Assembly: GCA_037157565.1 (NCBI GenBank)
Contig: JAZHRO010000073.1
Location: 91,676,001-91,740,000 of the forward strand
DNA from: Thalassia testudinum
Lineage: Eukaryota; Streptophyta; Magnoliopsida; Alismatales; Hydrocharitaceae
Length of the DNA stretch: 64,000 nt
Direction: 5' to 3'
In this document: positions 1-9,420 of the stretch, piece after piece
How positions within the stretch are numbered: the first letter of the stretch is position 1
Layout: every line of letters begins with the position of its first letter
The notes under the pieces: generated by a model
Told to the model about the DNA's origin: nothing
Seen by the model: the letters and a program-made list of their open reading frames with translations, nothing else
Database searches by the model: none
Made by a program: the position numbers and the translations under genes

Positions 1-504
1 GGAGATGGAGAATGGAGTTACAATTTCAAAGAAATTGATTATGAATCAGTTAGAATCCCCATCACAAATTTGGAGGAGGGCCGAGAGAAAGAATATGATC
101 TAGAGGATGAAATTGACCCTACCTCTAATGTAATCCAAAACAGTGAATCTGATACAGAGGAGGTTGAAGAAAATATTCTTAAGATCAAGGGCTTGGAGGA
201 AATGAGCAATGAAACCATAGTTGCAGGAGAGATGGATTCGTCTTTGGAGAGAGGCCTCATGCTTGGTTGTAGGGCTCAGTATGAAACTCTGGACTTTGTT
301 ACCTGCCCTACCAGAATAAGAATCCCGCAACCCGAATGCACTGGAATTGATACATTTTTGATGGATTACAATTTTATGGGGACACAAGCTGAATATAAAA
401 CCTACATCTTTAGTGTTGGGCGTGTCATATTGGGATGCGTTCATCCACAACAACTTGTTTGCATGCCCACAAACGAAGAGAGGTTCGGACACGGGCATGC
501 ATGA
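1..504 (+). pseudogene. Acidic orphan ORF of element C0, 5' partial
   Basis: A frame is open from base 1 to the TGA at 502-504, about 167 codons, entering from upstream. The product is rich in Glu/Asp/Ser (for example DTEEVEENILKIKG near residues 50-63) with a less acidic C-terminal part. I see no zinc knuckle, protease, RT, RNase H or integrase motif and no membrane segment. It occupies the place where integrase ends in element C, just before the post-pol motif. After the stop, several more stops occur before 640, so the original frame may have been longer. Resemblance to the acidic ORFs of A1 and A2 is in composition and position only; I could not align them residue by residue. Function unknown. 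Confidence 0.5.
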
Positions 505-642
505 TACAGAATTCCCGCCCCTTAGGAACGGGACTCCACCACAACCTTATTTGCATCTGTGGACTTCTGATTTTGGGTCTGATTAATTTTGAACATATCT
601 CCTTGACCCAAACCATTCCTATTTGTGTACCGCCCAGCTGGA

Positions 643-678
643 GGCGTTAAACTCAGCGCTTCCTGGGAGGCAACCCAG
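643..678 (+). promoter_or_regulatory. Conserved post-pol motif with CTGGGAGGCAACCCAG hairpin
   Basis: The core CTGGGAGGCAACCCAG (663-678) is a perfect 5-bp inverted repeat (CTGGG/CCCAG) around the loop AGGCAA. It is preceded by GCGTTAAACTCAGCGCTTC. The same block follows the coding region in all five internal regions seen here (also 12485, 36992, 49855, 56491). Its role is not established; it is probably an RNA-level signal. Confidence 0.7.
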
Positions 679-773
679 CGGATTCAGACTATCTGGTAGT
701 TTACGTCACTCAGGTACTATCTTTTTGAACCCTTCTGCATCCATGCATCTACCAATGAGGACATTGTCCAACT

Positions 774-792
774 TAAGCATGGGGGGGATGGT
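774..792 (+). other. Internal polypurine-tract-like sequence of C0
   Basis: AAGCATGGGGGGGATGGTA closely resembles the true PPT at 1978-1991 (AAGCATGGGGGTA) but lies about 1.2 kb upstream of the LTR. Equivalent internal tracts are at 12749, 50115 and 56622. Confidence 0.5.
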
Positions 793-1183
793 AAATTGCA
801 TAATCCTAAGCTTAATTAATCAGTCTGAATGAATAAATTAATTGATTAAAAAAAAAATTGAATTTAGGAAGAAAAACTTAGGCATTAGAAACTTGTCAAT
901 AGTGGGAAATAATACAAAAAGAACTTAAACACTTAGACTTTTCACGCCTTCAGGCTTAATCAGCCCTGGTGTCCGTTAAAATATGGATTTAGCGGTGAAT
1001 CCTTGCAACTTTAAGCTATTCTAATCCACTTAATAAATAAGGTAATAAGTATACGACTTATCAACTCACCCTCTAACTCAGGAAAACTTTGAGTCTAAGC
1101 ATCTACACACATTTTTGCACAGACTCACTTCTCGGAGATTTTGACAGAAATTGGGTAGCTAATGAACTCTCTAGGGTGGTATG

Positions 1184-1411
1184 GCTGGCAAGTTGTTGTG
1201 GGTAACAGCCCATTGGCAGGTTGTCCAAAACCCAGCCACAGGCCATTTCTTTTTCGCTGCCTCTAGGTACATTTGAGATTAGGGAAGCCACCTACAAAAA
1301 AAAAAAAATAGAGAGAGAGAAGAAAAGAAAATAAACCACACTTCACTGCACAAGTATGGCTGGCAAGTGATCGTGGGTAACAGCCCATTGGTCGGTTGTC
1401 CAAATCCCAGC
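1184..1411 (+). repeat. Direct-repeat pair in the 3' non-coding region of C0
   Basis: Two copies of a roughly 55-bp unit (about 1184-1238 and 1355-1411), each containing GGCTGGCAAGT..GTGGGTAACAGCCCATTGG and GGTTGTCCAAA..CCCAG, lie about 170 bp apart. The same pair is kept in element C at about 57026-57082 and 57205-57260. Between and around the copies are A-rich runs. No convincing gene is present from 680 to 1990; a 100-aa antisense frame (1263-1565) overlaps the second copy. Confidence 0.65.
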
Positions 1412-1977
1412 TCAATAATTGCACAAAAAAGACCAAAACACCTAAGGACGAAGCAGGGAAGTAGTACAAGCCGGGGAGATATACACTGGAAAATCCTTGT
1501 GTTGACCCCAAGTAAAATGAATGTAGGGAGAAAGCTACCAATCGAACAAATACACCTTCAGGCAAAAATTTATTTTCTTTTCAGGTCACCTAGAAGCGTA
1601 GAAACTCAAAGTCTATCTTAATTACCGTTAAGTGAGTCTATCACAACATTCACACCAAGATGCTTAGCACTTAGGGTTTTGACCGAGTTTTGGGTGGGTT
1701 GGGAAGCCGTAAAAAGTTAACAACCCACACTGAATTTCAAAAATTCTAAAAAGACATATATAGATATATACGTATACATATGTATAGTTATATATACAAA
1801 GCAAGGATTCGGGCGATTCGTATTTTGGCAGACACCCGGGCGCTGCTTAGTCTTTGTAGATTAAGATCTTCGTATATTTCCTCTTATTGACAAGTAACGA
1901 AGTGCCTAAGCAATTACTTCTTGAATTCTCCAAAGAAATAAAGGCTAGAATAAACCTTGCTAGGGACTATCAAGGAG

Positions 1978-1991
1978 TAAGCATGGGGGTA
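1978..1991 (+). other. Polypurine tract of C0
   Basis: TAAGCATGGGGGTA sits directly before the LTR's TGATAACA start, the position of the plus-strand primer. The same tract precedes the 3' LTR of C (57800-57818) and, in variant form, those of A1, A2 and B. Confidence 0.75.
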
Positions 1992-3400
1992 TGATAACAC
2001 CACGCAAGGGGGTAGTAATTAGGTTGAATATGGCCCATCTTTAGAATAAAAGGCACAACATAAAGTAGAATAGGAGCATTGCATGCATCAAGTACCAAGA
2101 TTGCTTATAAACTGCATTAATGCCATTTGTGTAAAGCATGTGTCAAAGTAGGCCCCAGATGAGCAATCGGACCACACGGCTGGATTCAGAATGACGAACG
2201 GAGTCCAACGGACTCAAGATCGGCTAAATCCGACATCCGGAGCTCCCACAATGGGCCCAAGAAATTCTGACCGTTGATTTGGAGATCAACGACCCAGAAA
2301 GCACCACATCGCCCCGCCCCCACCACTCGCACGCCCTCAAGCCAGCCAAGGATGAACCTCGGCCATTGATCTTCGATCGAACGACCGAGATCCGCGCACT
2401 CGCCCGCGGTCGCCACAACAAAGCACGGGGGTGGCGCAACGGCTAGCGCGCACGCCCACATCGCAGCGACATGCGTTCGAATCGCGTGGAGAAGAAATCA
2501 AGTGCGAGCGAAGGGCGCGGCAAAATTGGGCCGCCCGATCAGCAGCGGGCGGCCAGGATCGCGCCACGCGGCGTGATGACAGCTCCCGAGCGCCCACGCG
2601 CGCGCGTAATCCGGGCGGAAATGCTCGCGCGCACGCGTGCCCGAGGTATGATCTCAGCGCGGGCGCGGGAGGATCTCAGCCGTCCGATCTTCGATGGGAC
2701 GGCTCTCGTTCAACGTCCCCGGATCGCGCATGGAGAGAGAGCGGGGCGGGCAGCTGACCGGCGGCAGGAGGGCTTCACCGACGTATCTAGAAGCGGTTTT
2801 AGCGACGTTCTGGATGTCGCTAAAGCACATTCTTCTTTTAGGAAGCCCTTAACTCTATTTAAACCCCCTTCTACCACCATTCAAGGCATACTCTCCCACT
2901 TGCAACTACTCCACTCCTCTCCTAGCTAGCTTTAGTCACTCTTGTAATCGCCGGAGATGACGAGCCGCCGATGGAGCCTCCTCCACCGCCGTGGCTGCCT
3001 CGTCGCTCTCCACTCTCTCTCTACCTCTCTCTCTCTCTTTTAAGTTTTCATTTACTTTTATTGAAGCATGTATTTAATGTTGTAAACCACGAACTATGAA
3101 TGCATGTTTAACGAAATTATTTTCCATTTAGTCGCCATTTTAATTTCTGTTTAAAGTGCATGATCAAAACCAAGAGCTTTCTAACCCTAAACTCTCTCTC
3201 TCTATCTCTCACTTTTCGAAATCGTCTCTTTCGCAAGCAAAACTCCACCTTTTTCGTGACAACAAGTGGTAAACAAAATCCGATTTCCACGCCTCCCTGA
3301 GACCGACACTCGGACTCACCTCCGTTTACTTCTTTCAAAACCGACGTATCAAGTGCAACTATAACGACACCTCTTAACACACACGCACGAGACCACGTCA
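1992..3400 (+). repeat. 3' LTR of C0 (family C LTR, 1.41 kb)
   Basis: It starts TGATAACACC and ends CCACGTCA, colinear with the LTRs of C (18325-19708, 57819-59249). U3 is GC-rich at 2180-2780 and produces long but meaningless frames. A TATA-like CTATTTAAA lies at 2855-2863. A 9-bp palindrome (TTTAGCGAC/GTCGCTAAA, 2798-2824) ends 31 bp before it, and an inverted repeat lies at 2358-2389. The U5 block GCCTCCC is at 3291-3297. CTATAACGAC, 30-40 bp before the end, is a shortened complement of the tRNA-Asp 5' end. Confidence 0.85.
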
Positions 3401-4743
3401 GTAAGTTAGTCCTACCTAGGGCACGTCTACTATGTTTTAGGTTTGGGCTTGAAGTGCTCTTGGAATGTAAATGGGCATTATGTGGGTGTTGTGCTTAAAA
3501 TTAGATTTAGCAGTGTGAAGTGCACAAACAGAGGATTTTCAATGCAAACTTTAATTGGTGTAGTGGCTTTTATGGTTCACGTGCTTGTATTAATTTCTTT
3601 TAGGGTTTCCTTGTTTAAGTAAATTCAAACAAGGTTGTAGTGAAGCATGCAACAGGTTTTGCAAGTCCCAATTTGTTTTGTGAATTTCCTTTAAGTATGG
3701 AGTGCAAATGTGCTCTACCTTAATGTGGAAACCGTAATATCAGATAGGTCTACATGATGATTTTAGGTCTAACAAGGTAGAAGTGGTGTGACCCAATCAG
3801 AGAAAACAATGGTCCTAGTGCACCACTACCAAGCGAAATAGACCTAGGTGGTTGCCTAACCTGAAATTTAAATTAGTTTAATTCAAGTAGGTGAGGGGGT
3901 CAATCAAGAAATCAACCTTACCTACTAGGCAACTAAGTTGATTCAAGTCAGTTTAGGTCTCTAGGAAAAAATTAAACCCAAATTTTTATGTCCTAAGGTT
4001 TATGCTCTTCTAAAAACCTACAGTCAAACTTTCTTCTAGCATGAAATGACTCCCCAGAATAGTAAAGGAAGCCAAATAAGATGAAATTTGACAGAGATCT
4101 TCCTTTTTCAATAAGGCATTCAGGGAGTATTTTTTGAAGATTTTTACTTTTTCATACAATTTTTCATGAATTTTTAGGTGTCAGTGGTTCAAATAGGCTA
4201 GATGGACCCCTACGAGTAATTCAGTTTAAAAAAGTATCAAGGAAATCCAAAAATTCTTGAAAACTTATATAAAAAGCAAGGTTTCAGTGCCTTTCTAACC
4301 CCACAAATTTCAAATCAATCTGATATATATAGAGATTAGAATTACTGTTTAAAGTTAGATAAAATCAATGTACGGACTGCTTAGGCTGAATTTTTAATAT
4401 TCATACAGTGTGAATTTTTAGTCATAAAAGATGGCATTGGATAGTTGGTTTGAAACACTAATATCAGATCAAATCCTAAGATTTTTTGATTCCTAATTCG
4501 ACGACAATTAATTTTTGAAAATCGCAATCATTCTCAGGCCGAGTTTCTAAATATAGAGTTGGTGTATTTTAGGTAGTTTCCAAGTCAAATATACACCAAA
4601 AAAATATCTTTTTTTTTGTAATTTCAAATTCTAAAGTTTGAATTTGACTTTTTTTTTACTTTTCAAACATAAGAAATCAACCAAATAGAGGATCAAGACT
4701 AATACCTGCGATCTTGACCACAGGTTGATGCGTGCGAGGATTC
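3401..4743. other. Unassigned AT-rich non-coding DNA between C0 and A1
   Basis: No frame or RNA gene is supportable here. The right edge (GATTC, 4739-4743) pairs with GATCC after A1 (16202-16206). Before A1 inserted, this DNA was therefore continuous with 16202-16300, the PBS-proximal leader of the reverse-strand element D'. It is probably D' internal sequence read backwards, further broken by C0. Confidence 0.4.
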
Positions 4744-5569
4744 TGATGGGAACACCATCATGAGTCCTAACTAGTTCATTCTAACCTAGAAAAGAGAACA
4801 AAAGCTCCTACATAACCTAGAGAAGAGCCTAATTCAAGGAATAACTATTCCGAGAAGAAAACATGAAACAAAGGGTAAAACTGCAATTTTACCATTGCAG
4901 TACATCAACAGGATTTCTAAGTGGCTAAACATAGGTCAAATGGTCTGTAGAAGATAAAAGGTGAGTTAGTTCAATCAGAAAAGGGCTATTGTGAGAGGTA
5001 AGAATTAAATGACATTTTGTAACTGTAAAACAGACTCACTTAATTCAACAAGGTTCTGGTCAGGATAAAAATCAACTAAATCCTCTGAAATTCATGGAAA
5101 ACTATCCTCTAGGGTATAGAACCTTTAATTTGGCATTTGAAACCTATTTTGACCTAAATAGGGGTCCTAGCTAGATATTTGACCTAAATTGGGTTTTCTT
5201 GTAAAATGTCCAATCAAACATGGTCAAACCTAAAATATAACTTCACCATTGGATTCATTAGGTCAAAATTAGGTTTTTACCAAAATTTAGACCTAAGGGG
5301 AGGTCACATTGACCTACTTTGCAAAATAGTCCACCCAATTATATTTTGACCCCTAGCTTTTGAAAACCATTGTGCAGGCCCCCCTATATTCCTCGCCACT
5401 CTTTGCAATTAGGTCCCTCTGCCATTACAGCAGAGAAGTCCTACTCCGACAAGGATTTGAGGAGGATTTCTCCCTGATTCCTCAGAGATCCCCTCTTAGA
5501 TTTGAAAGGGAGATTATTTGAGGAATTCCTTATCATCTAAATGCAATTCCAAGATTTGATTCGCACCCA

Positions 5570-5595
5570 ATCTCTCATGCGAACGCATGAGAGAT
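5570..5595. promoter_or_regulatory. 12-bp palindrome upstream of TATA in the A1 5' LTR
   Basis: ATCTCTCATGCG and CGCATGAGAGAT are perfect inverse arms around AA. The equivalents are 14161-14186 (11-bp arms), 40760-40785 (two mismatches) and 52407-52432 (CGTGC/GCACG, paired changes). TATAAAAG lies 85 bp downstream. Confidence 0.7.
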
Positions 5596-5680
5596 ATGGG
5601 TATCTCTCACATTCCTTCTCCAGGGAGGATTCTTACGCTTGGAAGCTTGCCTTCCAGGCACAAGAGCCTCTGCCAGAAGC

Positions 5681-5688
5681 TATAAAAG
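5681..5688 (+). promoter_or_regulatory. TATA box of the A1 5' LTR
   Basis: TATAAAAG is conserved in sequence and context in all four family A LTRs (14272-14279, 40871-40878, 52518-52525). It follows the conserved phrase GCCAGAAGC or a variant of it. It probably sets the RNA start about 30 bp downstream. Confidence 0.65.
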
Positions 5689-5941
5689 GACCCCCTGTCC
5701 CTGCCGCTCAGATTCAACTTAGCTTGGCTAGAGAAAACCCTCCAATTTCTTCCCTTCTCCTCTGGCCAAAGCGTCCAACAGGCTCCAGCGATTCCTCCTC
5801 CTTCTCGTCGCTCTGCCACAATACCAGTGGTAGAGTTGTCTTCACCACCTTCCTCCACATCGCGCCATACCTGCACACGAGCCAAAGGCCTCTTTGTCGT
5901 CGCCGTTCTCCCTCCACTGGAACTTTCTTCTCCAGCGGTGG

Positions 5942-7723
5942 TGATAAGTTGATTTTCACTTTCGAATAATGTATTAAGATGATTTATCGTTGTAGGATCA
6001 AACTGGTGGAAAATCGCTTAACAAAACAATTAAAATTAAAATTAAACCACTCACAGGAGAGCGGGTCCTGTCCACAAGGAGGCAATGACTTAGTTAAACT
6101 CGCAATTATGTCAAAATCAAGTTCGCTAAACTATTCGCCAGATGAAACAATGCCTGTGTAGCTCTGAAAGTAAACCTTAAATTTATGGAGAAGTCAAGGG
6201 GTGTGAATGTAATTTTTACGTTAGAAAATTATCCATGTGCAAGGGTATGCTATGTACTATTTACTTGCATGCATACAAAAATGTCATTCGAAATTAAATT
6301 CAGTGCACATTGAGATGAATAACAAGGTTTACCAATTCTCTAGAAGTATGAGAATGAAGGCATAAGTTCACCATAATAAAATAATGATAAATCAAAATTC
6401 ATTTTGTGTTAATGGCATGAAATGTAATTATTAATTCCACCATTAGCAGAGGATTCTACCTCTCTCCTCCTCACGCATGGGAGAGAGGATTGTTCGAAGA
6501 ACTCTTGTGCACGTAGATTGGCCGGAGCGAGGGCTCTGCAACGATGGTGGCGGCAAGTTGCGAGATGGCCGGAGTCGGCCAGCCGGAGGAGAGAAGCGGC
6601 GGTAGTGGAGGTTGCTGCTGCTGGCCGCTCGTGCTGTAGGCGTGAGGAGAGGTGGCACGCAGGCACTGCAGGCGCGAGGAGGCCTGGGCGCGTGGGCGTG
6701 CGGGCGCTCTGCAGGCCGCTTGGGCACGCGGGGTCTTGTGGCCGTGCAGCAACAGGTGTTGCAGGGGGCAACATGCGGGCGCTGCAGCAGGGGTGTGTGG
6801 AGGTGAAGGCACATGGAGGTGAAGGCGCAGGGACTGCAGGCACGAGGCGAGGGTGCTCTAGGTATGGGCGAGCGGTGGAGTCTGATGGCACCGGTTGTAG
6901 GTGCTGCAGGGAGGTGCTAGGAGGGCTGAAGAGGGGGCACTAGGGGGTTGCAGGCACTGCTGGAGGGTGCTCTGCAGGCTACAAGGGTGCACGGGCATGG
7001 TCTGATGGAGCAGGGGGCTACTGGCGCACGGGAGAGGGTGCGCAGGTGCTGGCATGTGTGTTGGCTAAGGTGAGGGCACGCGGTGGCTGGGGCGTTTGGT
7101 AGGGTGCACTGGAGGTGGGTGCGCTTCAGATGAAGGCACAGGCGTGCAGGCTGGTGTGGGTTGCTAGCTGAGGTGTGGGCACGCAGTAGGAGTTGCAGGG
7201 ACTCTTGGTGGTGTGGGCTATCACCCCATACACGCACTGTGGTGGAGTTGCACTACTGTGGTGGGAGGCCGGTGGTATGGATGGATGAGAAGCAATGTTC
7301 TCTGAGCACAGTGAGGAATAAAGGGGTGGAGACCTCCCTTTGAATGGTAGCCCCTCCTCTTTTGTAGCCACAGCTACAAAGATTTGAATTTCAAAAGCTA
7401 CCATAGAATCAATGTCATGTGTAGAAGGAGGAGGTGGAGACGGAGGAGTTACCTCCAAAGAAGAAGAAAAAGAAAAAAATAAAATAATTAGGGTTATTTA
7501 TACATAACTCCTTAACTTCTATGTTAATTAAAATAGTGCACCTAATTAATTAACTAATTAAATGTATGCAACCCTAGGTTAATTCTGAATGCATGAATTA
7601 TGCACTTAAGCTAAAAATATAAATTAATTTATTTACATCCTAATGTATGCTATCTAAATGTTAAAATTAAATTAATATCGAGACACTTAAATACTTAAAT
7701 AGCCCACAAATATGGACTAATCA
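5942..7723 (-). mobile_element. F: 1.78 kb solo LTR inserted in the A1 5' LTR, reverse orientation
   Basis: The sequence runs TGATAAG..ACTAATCA (TG..CA ends) and is absent from the A1 3' LTR, where the flanks join as CGGTGGCAGGTAC. The target duplication has decayed: GGTGG (5937-5941) and GGCGA (7724-7728). Orientation is minus because a U5-like block (reverse complement GCCTCCTTGTGGACAGGACC, near 6060-6085) and CCTACAACGAT (5986-5998) lie near its left end. The middle (6480-7300) is GC-rich with degenerate GTGCTGCAGG-type repeats and open in several frames, but no domain is recognisable. Confidence 0.75.
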
Positions 7724-8609
7724 GGCGACAGGTACGTGCCAACCACCCTTCTATCACCCTTCGTCCCTTAAGTAGGTTAAAACCCTTCCCTTCTCTCCTC
7801 TCTTCTTTTCCCCCTTCTTTATTTCTACTTTCGACTCCTCGACACCGCAGACCACCACCATCTTCCTCATCTCTGGCCAACCACCGGCGAAGGTGCATCC
7901 ATCGCTCCACGCTTCCACATGCCTCGCCAGACCCCTCGTAACCTCCGCCATCATCCACTAAGCACTTTTCCCAACTCCATCGATCGCCATCACCACCACG
8001 CTAGCCCCCCAACCAAACCCATCATCACGGCCATAGAGCGACCTAGGCACGCATGCCTAGGCCACCCCACAGCTAGCCACCTACTGCAGCACCTTCGCTG
8101 TGTCACAGCGAAGCTCCCCGTGTGGTTTAATGAGGCCACAAGGCCGTATTGAGTGATTGTAGGACCGAGCCTCCGCCGCCATTAGCGCTGGCTCGAAGAA
8201 GCTTGCATCCTTCGCTCCAGGCTACCGCACTCCAAGCGAACAAGTCTAGGTGACGTGGAATGAGTTCGCACACACATCCAGACAAAGAACGGCTTTGAGA
8301 GAGCACACAACTGCAGCAAAAAGGCAAAACAGTCTCCTATGGGTGCGCAAGAAGCGGGTGGGATTTTTAGTCCCACCTCGGAAAGGTTGAAGTACGGTGA
8401 GTACTTTATATTGTTTTTGTGTTTTTACCTTGTTGCATTAGATCACGGGGTGAGGTCCCCTCACCTTCTCACCAACCTCATCCGTGACCCACGCTCCACG
8501 GACATAGCTTGCCTGACCTGCTTACCCAGCATCCTCGCACACCACCTACACCGGTGCGCCTGGACCCAGGTGTGAATAACCCGACCCGAATACTCGATTG
8601 GCTCTAGGA

Positions 8610-9115
8610 GAGCGAACCTAAGAGAGAAAAGAGAGAGAGTGTATGCAGGGGAGGGTAGAAGTTGGTTTTGCACTCGTGTGTGTAGGGAAAGGAAGAAAGT
8701 AGAGGAAGCTGTAGCCACATAGGAGCTAAGAAAGAAGCTGAGGAAGCTAAGCAAGGAAAGCAAAAGGTTGAAGGCAGAAGCTGAGGAAGCTGAAGGAAAG
8801 AGAAAGAAGGAGAAGGCATGGCTAAAGAAGAAAGAGAAAGAGGAAGTTGCAAGAGAAGTCAGGGAAAGAAGAGCCAAAGCTAAAGGGAAGAAGAAGGAAG
8901 GAGAAATCAAGGAAGAAGAAGGAAGCACAAGAAGCCAAAGTCAAAGAAGAAAAGAAAGAGAAGCTATGGCAAGCACATAGAGGAAAGGAAGCAAAAGAAG
9001 AAAGAGGAAAGCTAAGGAAAGAAGAGAAGGAAGAAGAAGGAAGCATCAGAAAGCTAAAGCAGAGAAGAACCAAAGAAGAAAAGAAAGAAGAAAGAAGAAG
9101 CTAAAGAACAAGACA
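8610..9115 (+). repeat. Purine-rich AAG/GAAG tract in the A1 5' LTR
   Basis: About 500 bases, nearly all A and G on the plus strand, with repeated GAAGCTNAGGAAGC and AAGAAGAAAG. Counterparts lie at 15420-15915, 42005-42390 and 53660-54035. Lys/Glu-rich plus-strand and Ser/Phe/Leu-rich minus-strand frames are by-products. It lies downstream of the TATA box, so it should be transcribed. Confidence 0.75.
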
Positions 9116-9401
9116 AAGAGAAGAAGCAATCAAATACCTTTTGTCCAATCTTCTCAATTTCTCTTTTATTGTTACATTTTAGTACTCATAAACTCCTGCA
9201 TTATATTCTAAATTAGATTTTGAGTAGATTTAAGTGTTCAAATCACATTGATTGAGATTAGTGAATAAATTCCATTTGCTCCCTGTGTTCGACCTCGGAC
9301 TTAACAATTCGAGTAATAAAAATTCTTATTTATTTTCAACGCTTTTTTGACTATACTACAACGCCACCATTTTAAAACCTGATCAAATGCTGTAAACTTT
9401 T

Positions 9402-9420
9402 TGGCACCATTGTCAGGGAG
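9402..9420 (+). other. Primer-binding site of A1 (tRNA-Asp type)
   Basis: TGGCACCATTGTCAGGGA matches 14 of 18 bases of TGGCGCCGTTGCCGGGGA, the complement of the plant tRNA-Asp 3' end (from memory). It lies 3 bases after the LTR. Confidence 0.75.

Larger units (their letters stand above)
1..3400 (+). mobile_element. C0: 3' part of a family C Athila-like LTR element, cut by the window start
   Basis: Bases 641-3400 align by eye with 56490-59249, the 3' end of the full family C element: same post-pol motif, internal GCATGGGGGGG tract, direct-repeat pair, PPT and LTR. The 5' part of this copy lies outside the window. The sequence before the post-pol motif is not integrase, as it is in C, but an acidic reading frame (1-504). 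C0 is therefore best read as a non-autonomous relative of C. Its left target duplication is not visible; the base after the LTR begins gtaag (3401-3405). Confidence 0.8.
4744..9398 (+). repeat. 5' LTR of A1, split by solo LTR F
   Basis: It begins TGATGGGAACACCATCA, a 6-bp hairpin, and ends CTGTAAACT. It is colinear with 13336-16201 apart from F (5942-7723). It holds a 12-bp perfect palindrome (5570-5595), TATAAAAG at 5681-5688, further palindromes at 8041-8060 (CCTAGGC..GCCTAGG) and 8093-8113 (10-bp arms), and a purine tract (8610-9115). The U5 block TGCTCCCTGTGTTCGACC is near 9276. CTATACTACAACGCC at 9351-9365 is complementary to the tRNA-Asp 5' end. Confidence 0.85.

Noticed and set aside
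1263..1565. Antisense ORF between pol and the 3' LTR (also 57135-57437), as known in some Tat-type elements
   Set aside because: The two copies agree only partly in frame and overlap a direct repeat; coding evidence is insufficient.
2431..2757. 108-aa frame and overlaps in GC-rich DNA
   Set aside because: U3 of the C0 LTR; GC-rich DNA has few stops, and there is no match to the other family C LTRs in frame.
6409..7237. Several 100-160 aa frames in GC-rich DNA
   Set aside because: They lie inside solo LTR F, are open on both strands, and have no recognisable domain.
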